A DNA stretch of 64,000 nucleotides, from contig JAQZBR010000002.1 of assembly GCA_029237775.1 (NCBI GenBank), positions 1 through 64,000 on the forward strand. The letters are read 5' to 3'. The notes under the pieces were generated by a model. That model saw nothing but the letters and a program-made list of their open reading frames with translations, was not told the origin of the DNA and did not search any database. Position 1 is the first letter of the stretch. The number at the start of each line of letters is the position of its first letter. Origin of the DNA: Bacteroidota bacterium (lineage in GTDB: Bacteria; Bacteroidota; Bacteroidia; 2-12-FULL-35-15). Positions 53,415 to 63,172 of this stretch are shown one piece after another. The position numbers and the translations under genes are program-made.

Positions 53415-54380
53415 TTAGAATTTAGATCTTGTTCTTCTTTTGTATGGAACTTTATAAGAAACCGTTACATTAAGGAACATGTATGCATCCTTGTCTTTTG
53501 GATCTCCGCGTTGCTGAAGAGCTGCGGTTTGGTCAGCATTTACGGCAGTACCGCCAAGTTCAGCAGGATAATTTAAAAGTGATGGATCTGCGAGGTCTGC
53601 CGCCATATTACCTTTTGCTTCCCGTATTTTAGCATTGTCATAATAAACTGTACTAACATCATCGATATAATCGGTAAAGGTTTTTCTAACTCCGATCTCA
53701 AGTCCAACTGCCCAATCTTTATTCAGGTTATATTTTGCTCCGATACCATAGGGAATACAAATAGCAATGCGGGAATATTTCTTTGGTCCGTCAGGTAGTC
53801 CCTGACCTTCGGTGCTTAAGGGCTGAAGACTTACCCAGCTGCCGTTATACAATGCCTGAGGATTAAAATAGAAAGCACCAATACCCACGAACATATAGGC
53901 CTGGTAGTCATAGTTCTTCATTCCTTTTGCATTCTTGATCTTGTAGCGATGTCCCTGTTGTTCTTTTGTAATAAAAAGCTCTAACTGCCCGGAAACCTCA
54001 AATACATGTGAACGGAAACTAAGATTACGGTTATTCCTGAAGGGCTCTTTTGTTAATCTGTCAGCGCCACTCAAAAGTTGATAATAGAAACCACCTTTTA
54101 CAGCGAAGCGCTTGGCAAACTTGTAACGCATACCAATAGCAGCCGATGGACGTGTCATTGAAAACTCAAGATCCTTTACAAAATTGGTCCCTACCTGGTT
54201 GGCCCCACCCAGCTCTCCAAGGAAGTTGGAAGCACCCAGGCCGAAAACATACTCTTTACGGGCTTTGTTTTTGTGATTGGTGAAATTATTCGCTCGTTTG
54301 TAACGCTTACCCGGACGATATTGGGCAGACGCCATCAATGGAATGACCAACAGTAATGTAAGAAGTAGTTTTTTGTGCAT
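53415..54380 (-). CDS. DUF6089-type outer-membrane beta-barrel protein
   Basis: This 321-residue protein has a signal peptide (KKLLLTLLLVIPLMASAQ) and many beta strands (YVFGLGASNFLGELGGANQVG, AIGMRYKFAKRFAVKGGFYYQLLSG, WAVGLEIGVRKTFTDYIDDVS), ending AYMFLNVTVSYKVPYKRRTRSKF. It matches the DUF6089 group common in Bacteroidota outer membranes. The -7 box at 54410-54417 fits its start. Confidence 0.88.
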   Translation of the reverse strand: MHKKLLLTLLLVIPLMASAQYRPGKRYKRANNFTNHKNKARKEYVFGLGASNFLGELGGANQVGTNFVKDLEFSMTRPSAAIGMRYKFAKRFAVKGGFYYQLLSGADRLTKEPFRNNRNLSFRSHVFEVSGQLELFITKEQQGHRYKIKNAKGMKNYDYQAYMFVGIGAFYFNPQALYNGSWVSLQPLSTEGQGLPDGPKKYSRIAICIPYGIGAKYNLNKDWAVGLEIGVRKTFTDYIDDVSTVYYDNAKIREAKGNMAADLADPSLLNYPAELGGTAVNADQTAALQQRGDPKDKDAYMFLNVTVSYKVPYKRRTRSKF

Positions 54381-54409
54381 TGTCCTGTTCTTATAGCTAA
54401 GAAGATGAA

Positions 54410-54417
54410 CAAAAGTA
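54410..54417 (-). promoter_or_regulatory. -7 box of the DUF6089 gene
   Basis: TACTTTTG on the minus strand matches TAnnTTTG. Confidence 0.5.
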
Positions 54418-54471
54418 TTAAAAAATATGCATTTATCTTAATTTTATTGTAAATTATTTATGATCAAAGGG

Positions 54472-55542
54472 TTACTTCAGTTTGAAGACTGCTGTTCGCA
54501 CATTTAATGTTCTTTTGCCTGACAGCATGGACGAATTTATAAGATCTGAGGTTTTAGGATCTGAGAACACCTGTTTCAATGATTTTATCATACCTGCCGG
54601 AACATCTTTCCTGATAAAAGCTTCCATCAGGTTTTCAGAATTGAAATTTTTGAAGGCCTCGTTTAATAAAGGATAAAGCATATTTCTGTTCTTTACTCTT
54701 TGCGGGTTTGATATAAAACTTGGATCTTCAGTCAAGTACGGAACATTTAATAATTCACAAAGGTTTCTGAATTGTTTATCGTTACCTACTGCTAAAATTA
54801 TTTTTTTCTGATCCCCTGTTTCAAAAATTTCTCCATACGGAGCAATGTTGGGATGCAAGGATCCCATCGGCTGAGGGTCTATTCCTGTCATCAGCCAGTT
54901 GCTCGCCTGATTGGCGAGGGAAGCGATAGCGGCATCATAAAGTGAAACAGAAACCATTGAGCCTTTTCCTGTTTTCATTTTTTTTATAAGCGCGAGCAAA
55001 ATACCTTCTTTTAACTGGTGTGCTGCGAGAATATCAATCAACGCGACCGGCATTTTTACAGGGCCGCTTTCCTTGCTGCCATTCATAAAAAGAAAACCTG
55101 TCTCCGCCTGCAGGACCAGGTCATAAGCAGTCCGGTTCACATCGGGGCCAAACCCCGTAATATGCGCATAGATGATTCCGGGATTAATTTTTTTTATTGA
55201 TTCGTAATCCATTCCCAGCTTAAAGTCATCACCGGGCTTGTAGTTGGAAATAAGAATATCTGCATTAGCAAGCAAACCTAATACTTCCTTCCTGTCATCT
55301 TTATTATTAAGATCAGCAAAAACAGATGTTTTGTTCCAGTTAACAGATGCGTAATAGGCTGAGATATCCGAGGAAGGATCCTCGCCTGCAAGCTTCCAGC
55401 TTCGTGTAACATCACCGCCATTTGGCTTATTCTCAATTTTAACCACTTCGGCTCCAAGCTCTGAAAAAAACATCCCGACAGCAGGCCCGGCTAAAACACT
55501 TGCCAGCTCTATTACTTTAAGGTCTTTAAAAAAGTCTTCCAT
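54472..55542 (-). CDS. CaiB/BaiF-family (class III) CoA transferase
   Basis: This 356-residue protein starts KDLKVIELASVLAGPAVGMFFSELGAEVVKIE and has the segments AYYASVNWNKTSVFADLNNK, LVLQAETGFLFMNG and PVALIDILAAHQLKEGILLAL, with an aspartate (IDI) near the active-site position. The enzymes move CoA between organic acids. Partner acyl-CoA genes are absent, apart from the mutase 6 kb away. Confidence 0.93.
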   Translation of the reverse strand: MEDFFKDLKVIELASVLAGPAVGMFFSELGAEVVKIENKPNGGDVTRSWKLAGEDPSSDISAYYASVNWNKTSVFADLNNKDDRKEVLGLLANADILISNYKPGDDFKLGMDYESIKKINPGIIYAHITGFGPDVNRTAYDLVLQAETGFLFMNGSKESGPVKMPVALIDILAAHQLKEGILLALIKKMKTGKGSMVSVSLYDAAIASLANQASNWLMTGIDPQPMGSLHPNIAPYGEIFETGDQKKIILAVGNDKQFRNLCELLNVPYLTEDPSFISNPQRVKNRNMLYPLLNEAFKNFNSENLMEAFIRKDVPAGMIKSLKQVFSDPKTSDLINSSMLSGKRTLNVRTAVFKLK

Positions 55543-55569
55543 ATTAACTATGCTTTATATGTAGCTGAA

Positions 55570-56910
55570 CTATTTGTTTTTTAAATGCGGCCTCAGCCAT
55601 AAAATGATCCACCAGCCGACTTCTGCACTCAGTAAAGCCAGCAGCGCATATACAACCGGCAATGCAGCACCACCGCTATCAGAAAATGCACCAATAAGAG
55701 CTATTGAGTAAACTCCAACCGGTAAAAGCATCATCAGGCAAAGCCCGGGAATTCCAAGCGGGATCTTAAACGGACGAGGTTCATTCGGTAATTTTTTCCT
55801 GAGAACTATGAGTGTTATAAATTCAAGGAATAAAGCAGCTCCGTATAGCATTACATCAATGATCAGTAAATCTGCAAATGTTAACATGATCATTATACTT
55901 ACAAGAAGTGAACACGTAATGATGGACAGGTACGGTGTTCCGAATTTAGGGTGAAGCTTGTTCATCTTTCCCGGCAAGAGCTGATCATCGGCCATAACTT
56001 TCGGGATCCTTGATACAGACAGTAAAACGGCTGTGTACAAGCCGAGGCCTCCTGCCATCCCACCAAACGCAATGACAGCTCCAAGCACAGGTCCACCAAT
56101 TAAACTGCCGAGTGAAGGGAATCCTTCTTCACCCAGTTTTGCATGATCGATTCCTGAATTCACTGCAATAAGCATAGTGATAAAATAAATTCCGAAAATG
56201 AGAAGAAAGGCGAGCACCGCTGATAACAGGTAGGTTCTTACAGGTCTGGAAACTTCATCAGCGTATGTTGTAACGTTATCCCATCCCAGAAAATTCCACA
56301 TCACTGTATAGATTCCCAGGCCCAGTGCCGGCAGTTCGATGCCTTTTAGGGAAGGTGAAGGAAAAGAAACCGGACCCGTATGATTGAGCATAAAATAAAC
56401 GAACAGACAGATGAAAGGAGTTAGAACAATCACGCCAAGTAATAATGAAACTCTGCCAACAGGAACAATTCCACGAATATTAAGAAGAGCGCATGACCAG
56501 ATAATAGCAAGACAGATAGGGATTTTATATGCGTGTGCTTCCGGCCAGAAAAAAGAAAGATATTCAACAAACAAAACAGGGTAGATCGCAAGGTCGACAA
56601 AAGTATAGAGCCAGGTCCACCATCCTTCGTACCAGGCGAAACGTAAACCAAGACCACGTTTAACCCATTGATAGTAGCCGCCTTCAACAGGCATCATGCT
56701 GTTAAGTTCAAGCACCGTAAAAATTGTAGGAATATCCCACAGGAGCGGAGTAATAATTAAAAGAAGAAATACACCATTATTGCCAACGTAGCCTAACAAT
56801 GATTCCAGTCCGTAAGGGCCACCTGATATGGTAAGGAACATGACAGCCGCAAGTTGCAGGAGACGAAGTTTTTTTCGTGTTGCTACAGGACTCTTTTCTC
56901 TGGCGGTCAT
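55570..56910 (-). CDS. APC-family amino-acid permease
   Basis: The 446-residue polytopic protein has about 12 membrane segments and starts LLQLAAVMFLTISGGPYGLESLLGYVGNNGVF, typical of the AAT/PAT-like branch of APC transporters. Conserved segments include EGGYYQWVKRGLGLRFAWYEGWWTWL and WNFLGWDNVTTYADEVSRP. Substrate (amino acid or polyamine) unknown. It follows the tRNA-Leu terminator. Confidence 0.92.
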   Translation of the reverse strand: MTAREKSPVATRKKLRLLQLAAVMFLTISGGPYGLESLLGYVGNNGVFLLLIITPLLWDIPTIFTVLELNSMMPVEGGYYQWVKRGLGLRFAWYEGWWTWLYTFVDLAIYPVLFVEYLSFFWPEAHAYKIPICLAIIWSCALLNIRGIVPVGRVSLLLGVIVLTPFICLFVYFMLNHTGPVSFPSPSLKGIELPALGLGIYTVMWNFLGWDNVTTYADEVSRPVRTYLLSAVLAFLLIFGIYFITMLIAVNSGIDHAKLGEEGFPSLGSLIGGPVLGAVIAFGGMAGGLGLYTAVLLSVSRIPKVMADDQLLPGKMNKLHPKFGTPYLSIITCSLLVSIMIMLTFADLLIIDVMLYGAALFLEFITLIVLRKKLPNEPRPFKIPLGIPGLCLMMLLPVGVYSIALIGAFSDSGGAALPVVYALLALLSAEVGWWIILWLRPHLKNK

Positions 56911-56944
56911 GAACTAAAAATATTATATTTTTTTGAGTATTATA

Positions 56945-56982
56945 AAATAAAAAAGGTACTGAAAAAAATTCAGTACCTTTTG
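56945..56982 (-). terminator. Terminator after tRNA-Leu
   Basis: AAAAGGTACTGA and TCAGTACCTTTT form a 12-bp stem; the minus-strand reading ends in TTTTTTTATTTT. Confidence 0.85.
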
Positions 56983-56985
56983 ATG

Positions 56986-57065
56986 TGTCCGGGAAGAGAT
57001 TCGAACTCTCACGATTTCTCGCCACCCCCTCAAGGTGGTGCGTCTGCCAGTTTCGCCACCCGGAC
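56986..57065 (-). tRNA. tRNA-Leu (GAG)
   Basis: The minus strand folds as a class II tRNA: acceptor GTCCGGG pairs with CCCGGAC, the anticodon loop is TTGAGGG (anticodon GAG), a long variable arm follows, and the T arm is GAGAGTTCGAATCTC. It reads CUC and CUU. A -7 box TAACTTTG lies at 57075-57082. Confidence 0.95.
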
Positions 57066-57074
57066 AACTGCGTG

Positions 57075-57102
57075 CAAAGTTAAAATTTTTATTGAAAGCC
57101 AA
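57075..57102 (-). promoter_or_regulatory. tRNA-Leu promoter
   Basis: On the minus strand TTG (57100-57102) is followed after 17 bases by TAACTTTG (57075-57082), giving a start about five bases before the tRNA. Confidence 0.65.
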
Positions 57103-57109
57103 AACAGAT

Positions 57110-57643
57110 TTATTCCGTTACATTTAGCAGCACTGAAACGCTTAAGCTGTCTGCTAAACTGATGCTGTTCCCTCCAATTCCGAAATCTCTCCGGTTGATG
57201 CTGAAAGTGCCTTTGAATTCAGTCTTTTCAGGAAGCTTCATAAAATTAAAAGGGATCATTATGTTTTTTGTCACCCCTTTCATGCTCAGCTTAAAATCTC
57301 CCAGATAACTAATAGGTCCTGTTTTAGATATTTTTACAGATTGCATCGTAATGTGAGGGAACTTTTCAACATCAAAATAATCAGCCTTTTTTAGATGGCT
57401 ATCTCTCATGTCATTATCTGTATTGATAGATGCTGCATTAACTGTTGCAACAATTACAGCTTCTTCGGGCTTTGCAGGATTAAATTTTATTTCAGACACC
57501 AAGCCGTTGAAGGAACCGTCAACTGTTAATCCTGCATTCTTGATCTTAAAAGTTACAGATGAGGATTTCACCTTCCAGATATTGTCAGACAAAAAGAAAA
57601 ATGGAAGAGTTGCAACGAAGAGTTTGACGAGATATAATTTCAT
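57110..57643 (-). CDS. YceI-family periplasmic lipid-binding protein
   Basis: This 177-residue protein has a signal peptide (LYLVKLFVATLPFFFLS) and the lipocalin-like YceI barrel: SSVTFKIKNAGLTVDGSFNGL, INTDNDMRDSHLKKADYFDVEKFPHITMQS and LSMKGVTKNIMIPFNF. Related proteins bind polyisoprenoids or fatty acids. It is next to a CrtI-like oxidoreductase and a lipid cluster, so an accessory role is possible. Confidence 0.93.
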   Translation of the reverse strand: MKLYLVKLFVATLPFFFLSDNIWKVKSSSVTFKIKNAGLTVDGSFNGLVSEIKFNPAKPEEAVIVATVNAASINTDNDMRDSHLKKADYFDVEKFPHITMQSVKISKTGPISYLGDFKLSMKGVTKNIMIPFNFMKLPEKTEFKGTFSINRRDFGIGGNSISLADSLSVSVLLNVTE

Positions 57644-57726
57644 GAAAAAATTTATATGTTGACTTCAATTATTACGCCACGAAGCAAAGTTGCACTGGTT
57701 TACGACTAACTATTTCACGATCCAAA

Positions 57727-59241
57727 TTACGACTGGTTGATCTTCCGGATCAGATAATTTACTCCAACGAACTCTCCACATGTCCTGATGGCACCCACGG
57801 TAACTCCAAGAACACCATGCATATTCAGATTTTGTCCTGTGAATAAAAGATTAGGGATCTTTGTCTTAGGAGAAATGAATGTCCTCAAAGGATCTTTATA
57901 ATCTTTTGCTATTCCATATAATCCGCCATCTTTAGCGCCTATGTAATCTCGGTATGAAAGAGGGGAAGAGGTAGTATACGATTGAATGCAGCTTCTGAGT
58001 TCAGGCATTTTTTTCTCTACCTTGGAAATTAGTCTTTCGGCACGTTCAAGCTTAAACGCTTCATAGTCCTCACCACGGCTTTCGCGGAAATGCGGAATTG
58101 TGGCGAAGGTGTCATCCCATTGTTTCACTTCATCGTACTTCATGTAGCTAAGAATGGTCATGCTGTCGGCATACACATCAGAACGGGATGATTTTGGCAC
58201 GAAGATGCAATATCCGTCAGGCCAGGCATCACCTTCCACATGCACGCTATCCCACACGTTATTGTTCTTATAATGATAGTAATTATGGTTAATGAATTTA
58301 AATGTATTTGGTTTTAAAACAATGTCAACGATAAAAGCGGAAACGGAATTTTCCAGTCCCTGCAGCCTGTTACGATAAGCTTTTTTGAGCTTGTCTGATT
58401 CCAGAAGTGTCATTGTTGTTGACGGATGAATGTTGGAAATAAAATGTTTTCCTTCCACCTGTTCCCCGTCCTTTAATACAACGTGAGTGATCACTCCGTC
58501 TTTTTCAACGATTCTGGTTACTTCAGCATAGTTTCTGATCTCCCCGCCTAACGCTTTAATGTTTTTAGTTAAATGTTTTTCTATTTGTGCTCCCCCGTTA
58601 ACGCATTTGTATGAGCTTTCAATATAGGTGTTTACAACCAGCGCATGAACGTATAAAGGAGTTTTGTTACCGTCACCGGCATACAAGGGGTTTGATCCTG
58701 CAAGCACACTTTGAAGGCGTTGATTAGGAGTTATAGAAGCAATAAAATCCTTTGCATTGATATCAAGGTATTTGGTGCCAATGATAGGAGCTTCATCTTC
58801 GCGGAGTTTGTATAATGGAAAATAATCACAAACGTCCTGGATCTGTTTCGCGTAATTTTCAAGATTTGCGCGTTCACCGGGAAATTGATTTGCCAGCTGG
58901 TCGACAAAATTATCGTAACCTTGCGCATGACGATATTCGGTATCATCATCATCAAATGTGATACGGTCGAAGCCGTCATTATCCATCCGGTGAAGATTCA
59001 ACTTATCCATTATATTGAAATACTTAAAGCATTGATTAAGATTTTGTCCTTCATCGAGCCCTCCGATATAATGAATGCCGGTGTCAAAAATTGCTTTATC
59101 GCGAACAAAGATTTGGAGGCTACCGCCCAACTGTCGGTTCTTTTCGAGCACACAAACCTTGTAACCTTCTTTGCTAAGGATGTATGCGCTCTCTAATCCG
59201 CCAAGCCCGCTACCAATTATTACAACATCATACTTTGTCAT
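57727..59241 (-). CDS. CrtI-like FAD-dependent oxidoreductase
   Basis: The 504-residue product has the N-terminal FAD site VVIIGSGLGGLESAYILSKEGYKVCVLEKNRQLGGS and the C-terminal LFTGQNLNMHGVLGVTVGAIRTCGEF, typical of the phytoene desaturase/retinol saturase family. Bacteroidota flexirubin-type clusters contain a member of this kind. It lies five bases after the MMPL trifunctional gene, so they are in one operon. Acts on a polyene or fatty chain (inference). Confidence 0.9.
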   Translation of the reverse strand: MTKYDVVIIGSGLGGLESAYILSKEGYKVCVLEKNRQLGGSLQIFVRDKAIFDTGIHYIGGLDEGQNLNQCFKYFNIMDKLNLHRMDNDGFDRITFDDDDTEYRHAQGYDNFVDQLANQFPGERANLENYAKQIQDVCDYFPLYKLREDEAPIIGTKYLDINAKDFIASITPNQRLQSVLAGSNPLYAGDGNKTPLYVHALVVNTYIESSYKCVNGGAQIEKHLTKNIKALGGEIRNYAEVTRIVEKDGVITHVVLKDGEQVEGKHFISNIHPSTTMTLLESDKLKKAYRNRLQGLENSVSAFIVDIVLKPNTFKFINHNYYHYKNNNVWDSVHVEGDAWPDGYCIFVPKSSRSDVYADSMTILSYMKYDEVKQWDDTFATIPHFRESRGEDYEAFKLERAERLISKVEKKMPELRSCIQSYTTSSPLSYRDYIGAKDGGLYGIAKDYKDPLRTFISPKTKIPNLLFTGQNLNMHGVLGVTVGAIRTCGEFVGVNYLIRKINQS

Positions 59242-59246
59242 TCCAA

Positions 59247-62200
59247 TTAATTCTTTATTACGTAAATTACGTTCGAAGTTAACTTAGTATTATCGATCTT
59301 TTTAATTTCCAATCCTTCTCGTTTCACCACATCAATAATAAAAGTTGAAGGTACAAATTCTAATTTATTTTTGGTTTTATTGAAGCCAACGTTAGTTGAT
59401 ACAAATTCAGTGTATCGGGTTCCAAAATGTCTCTTGCTCATGCTACTGTCTGCATCTCGGATAAGTATCATGCCATTCGGATTCAGATTTCTGATGCATT
59501 TTACAATAAGCTTTTCCTGCTCAATAGCCGGAAGATAATGCAGAATATCACTCATGATGAATGCATCGCTTTTCGGCAGCTCACACTCTGTTGCATCAGC
59601 AGCGAAGAATGATATGTTTTTTGTCCGTGAAAAAGAATTGGCTGCAACCGCAATTTTTTCTTCATCATAATCAGTTCCGATCACCACTCTGTCTTCACTC
59701 ATAAAAGCAAGCATGTAGGGAAGGAATCCGTATCCGCAGCCAATATCAGTAATGGTACCTTTTTTCGGGAGCAGGGATTCGAAGAGCCTGTAATTATCTT
59801 CCATTTTCACTTTCACGCGCATATACCATTCTACCAGCGGGCCTTTATAAATATAATTCTTACTTAAGCGGTTGAAGTAATAGTCTACAGTTTCTATCTC
59901 TTCCCGCATCTTAGCATATTCAGCTTTGAAATATTTACTGATATTTTTTGTCTTGTCGGTATAGTTATCACCAAATGATTTATCGTCAGCTAAAATACGC
60001 GGGAGGTATTTTACAGTGATACGTCCGGGTTTCAAAAGGAAATTATCATCCTTCCCTTGCACGAAAGCTGTTCCGTGAAAAATGATAGGAACGATGTCAA
60101 CATGAAGTTTGTCTGCAATGTAAAAAGCTCCTTTATGAAAACGCCCGATCTTAGGTGTTTCAGAGCGCGAACCTTCGGGGAATATTCCCAGAGAATAACC
60201 ATCATCAAAAAGCTGTTTGATCTTACCAAGATTTTCCTCATACCCAGCTGATTTCGGAATAAAGCCTCCGAGGCGTACGATCGGACCCATGAAAGGAGAA
60301 TCCCACACCCAGTCATTCACCATTAAGATGAGCTTAGGATTTAGTGATTGCATTAATAATGAGTCTATGACTGAATGGTGATTTGAAACCACAACCGCAG
60401 GCTTCTCAAGTGTCTCATTCAGTTCATTGATATACTTTTTACGAACGTGTAAATGAACGAACATCATGGATTTAGTATACGCATGCCTGATCGCGTGGAA
60501 GATCTTCAGTCTTGTTTTTTTTGGGATCGGTAATAGTTTGATGATTATAAAGCCAAGAGGGATCAGCGTTAAACAGCCGAAGGTAAACCATAGGAATGCC
60601 CATACAGATTGTAACAGACTAAGGAAAGTAAATGGAACACGTTTCTTATCAGTGCGGTTTGTGATGAAGAATTTAAAGAGGGCAGGCTGGATCGTATTTG
60701 AAATAATGAGTACGGAAAACATTCCAATGATCGTGATCAGGCCAATTGATTTCAGGGCAGGATGCGAAGCAAAGATCAATACACCGATCCCGATCATTGT
60801 TGTTGTGGCCGAGATGAAAATCCCTGTTTTGTATGAATCTAAATTCTTCTGACCTGTTTTGTATTCATTCATTAAACCATCAGTAATGAAAATACTGTAA
60901 TCATCACCCAAACCAAAAATGAAGGTTGAGATAATGATATTGATAATATTAAATTTTATATCAAACGCTCCCATCAACCCAAGGATACACAGCCAGCTTA
61001 ATACCATTGGAATGTAGGTAATCAGAGCAAGCTCAAATCTTCCATAGGAAATGATCAGCATGATCAGAACGAGGAGAGACGATATGGTAAGGATAAGATT
61101 GAAATTGTTTTTAATGATCTCAATAAATCTGTTCGTCAGAAATTTTTTATCAAACACCACGAGATCTTCGTTTTCGGTGAATGAATTATAAACCTGGTCC
61201 TCGTTTTCTACAGTCGTTTTAATTACCGTTACAACCGTGGTCTCTTCCGGTTTTTCTGTAACATAATTATCCAGCAAGGTAGCTTTCAGGCCACTGAATG
61301 CTTCGATCCCTACGGGCGCGTATTGTTTATCAAGCGCTGCATAAAACTGATCAAAAGCGTTCTCTTTAAATTTATATTTCGCACTTTTTTCGATAAGCAT
61401 AGCTTTTAACTGTGCCATCTTTTCTTGAGTCCAATAGTTATTCCACCGCTGAATTCTTCTTTGCTGCTCTTCTGAAGAAAGAAGAAATGTGCTTACTGTC
61501 GAATATTTTTTAATTAACTGATCTTTTTCCAGCTGCTGAAGCTTCGATAAATTCTTTTCGTTATTCGTTAATGCCTCATCTAAATTTTTACCGCTTGAAA
61601 CAAGATAAATGCTTCGTAATGAAACATTGCTGATTGAATTTAGGTTCTGTTCGGCCTTAGCAAGCTTATCATCAACGTAATTCATCTTCATCACATCAGT
61701 TTCAAATCCTACTTTTTGTGATGTGAAGACTGAGATGAGACAGATCAGCAGAATGAAGGCAATTAGATATTTATTATTTTCAAATTTATAAGAAGCAATA
61801 CGTTCTATTATATTGGGCTTTCGGGAAAGGTCATGATCAGAAGCAATTTCTCCCTTTTTCTTTCTCATCAGGTGAGGAAAGATGACAAGAGTGAAAAGAG
61901 CTGCTCCTAATAAACTAAATGCGGCAAACATGCCGAAATCCTGAAGCGCTTCAGACTTGACGAAAGTTAAACTTAATAGTGCACCGATTGTGGTTGTGCT
62001 TCCAAGCGTCAGCGGGAAAGCAAGATCCTTAACCGTGTCTTCTGCAGAATTCAGATGCTTGAAATGCGTATAGAAATGGATCGTATAGTCCATTGCAATT
62101 CCCAAAATTATAGAACCGGCACCAATAGCAATCCCGGAAATTGTTCCTTTGAGAAGATAGAGTAGGGCTAATGAAAATGCTGCTCCAAAAACAACCGGGA

Positions 62201-63104
62201 TGAAAATGATAAAGAAAACTTCAATCCTTTTGAAAAAGAAAGTGATGAAAAGAAACAGACCGAGGATGGTTATCGTTAAGGTAAGCTTAACATCCTTTTT
62301 TATCTGAACAGCATTACCTGCAGCTACAGCAGCGCTTCCGAAATATTCCGCATAGATCCTGTTGCCGCTTAACGCAATGGTTTTATTTACTGCTGAATCA
62401 AGTCCGGCCAGAAGCTGAGAATTTTTTTCGGTCTCAGAAGACTTCACCTTTGGTACGATGAAAAACAGGAGATGTTTTTTATCCTTCGTAAAAATGTAGC
62501 CGTTGTCAAGCTCGAAATTATCATCGAATTGCAGGCTCTGCATTCGCTTCAAAGCATAAGGGGTAATACCGATAGGGTCGCGCAGAATGTTTTTTTTGAG
62601 AATAACACTAGCCGGTGATAATAATGTTTTGTAGTTCTTTTCAAGAGTCGTGTCGAGTCGCTCGGAGGTGATCAGATGATCGAGTGTAGTGTAATCTTTT
62701 TCTTCAAGGAAGACAGGAAGGTTGTCGATGAATGTATTATAGACATCATACATCACATCGTCATTGACTTTGTATGTAATGTCTTTAATGAGATTTGTAT
62801 CGATCTGCTTTATTCCTTCAACCAGACTGTCGGTGTACTCCATTAAAAGCTGCGGGTCAGCAGCAGCTGAGGAGTCAGGCAAAGAAACCGTTACAACGAG
62901 CTTATCAAGAAATTTAGAATTTTTGAAAATTGCGTTCAGTCGTTCAACTTTAGCATCCGAAGGCATCATCTTAGTTATGTCTTCTTCCAATCGGATCTGA
63001 GAAGCGAAGAATCCAGCAAATGCCAATGCGCCTATGAAAAGAAGAAAGAAAAGAACCCTTCTTTTTTTTAGTAAGCGATAGATATTTACGAAAACTGTCC
63101 CCAT
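59247..63104 (-). CDS. MMPL/RND exporter fused to acyltransferase and methyltransferase
   Basis: This 1285-residue protein has two MMPL/RND halves (1 to about 430 and 430 to about 840) with the AIGAGSIILGIAMDYTIHFYTHF and IISTFIFGLGDDYSIFITDG segments, a PlsC acyltransferase (motif HHSVID, an H-x4-D, near 904; FPEGSRS near 975) and a C-terminal SAM methyltransferase (ITDIGCGYGFLPYML near 1120). Such trifunctional proteins are known from Bacteroidota aryl-polyene/flexirubin clusters, where they may export and finish lipid-linked pigment. A G-poor CCAAT-type tract precedes the start. Confidence 0.92.
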   Translation of the reverse strand: MGTVFVNIYRLLKKRRVLFFLLFIGALAFAGFFASQIRLEEDITKMMPSDAKVERLNAIFKNSKFLDKLVVTVSLPDSSAAADPQLLMEYTDSLVEGIKQIDTNLIKDITYKVNDDVMYDVYNTFIDNLPVFLEEKDYTTLDHLITSERLDTTLEKNYKTLLSPASVILKKNILRDPIGITPYALKRMQSLQFDDNFELDNGYIFTKDKKHLLFFIVPKVKSSETEKNSQLLAGLDSAVNKTIALSGNRIYAEYFGSAAVAAGNAVQIKKDVKLTLTITILGLFLFITFFFKRIEVFFIIFIPVVFGAAFSLALLYLLKGTISGIAIGAGSIILGIAMDYTIHFYTHFKHLNSAEDTVKDLAFPLTLGSTTTIGALLSLTFVKSEALQDFGMFAAFSLLGAALFTLVIFPHLMRKKKGEIASDHDLSRKPNIIERIASYKFENNKYLIAFILLICLISVFTSQKVGFETDVMKMNYVDDKLAKAEQNLNSISNVSLRSIYLVSSGKNLDEALTNNEKNLSKLQQLEKDQLIKKYSTVSTFLLSSEEQQRRIQRWNNYWTQEKMAQLKAMLIEKSAKYKFKENAFDQFYAALDKQYAPVGIEAFSGLKATLLDNYVTEKPEETTVVTVIKTTVENEDQVYNSFTENEDLVVFDKKFLTNRFIEIIKNNFNLILTISSLLVLIMLIISYGRFELALITYIPMVLSWLCILGLMGAFDIKFNIINIIISTFIFGLGDDYSIFITDGLMNEYKTGQKNLDSYKTGIFISATTTMIGIGVLIFASHPALKSIGLITIIGMFSVLIISNTIQPALFKFFITNRTDKKRVPFTFLSLLQSVWAFLWFTFGCLTLIPLGFIIIKLLPIPKKTRLKIFHAIRHAYTKSMMFVHLHVRKKYINELNETLEKPAVVVSNHHSVIDSLLMQSLNPKLILMVNDWVWDSPFMGPIVRLGGFIPKSAGYEENLGKIKQLFDDGYSLGIFPEGSRSETPKIGRFHKGAFYIADKLHVDIVPIIFHGTAFVQGKDDNFLLKPGRITVKYLPRILADDKSFGDNYTDKTKNISKYFKAEYAKMREEIETVDYYFNRLSKNYIYKGPLVEWYMRVKVKMEDNYRLFESLLPKKGTITDIGCGYGFLPYMLAFMSEDRVVIGTDYDEEKIAVAANSFSRTKNISFFAADATECELPKSDAFIMSDILHYLPAIEQEKLIVKCIRNLNPNGMILIRDADSSMSKRHFGTRYTEFVSTNVGFNKTKNKLEFVPSTFIIDVVKREGLEIKKIDNTKLTSNVIYVIKN

Positions 63105-63172
63105 ATTTTGGTTGATCGGTTATTGGTCAGTGGTCATTTGGCTAGCCGAAATTAACTGAATAAGCCGTTTAA
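63105..63172 (-). other. Short spacer with CCAATAACC-type tract
   Basis: The minus strand reads CCAATAACCGATCAACCAAA just before the MMPL gene ATG, like the tracts before the mutase and DAHP synthase genes. No terminator is visible, so the upstream GT2-DUF2062 gene is probably co-transcribed. Confidence 0.45.

Noticed and set aside
60466-60852. 128-codon plus-strand ORF inside the MMPL gene
   Set aside because: It lies wholly opposite a long, well-supported gene and has no promoter or family pattern.
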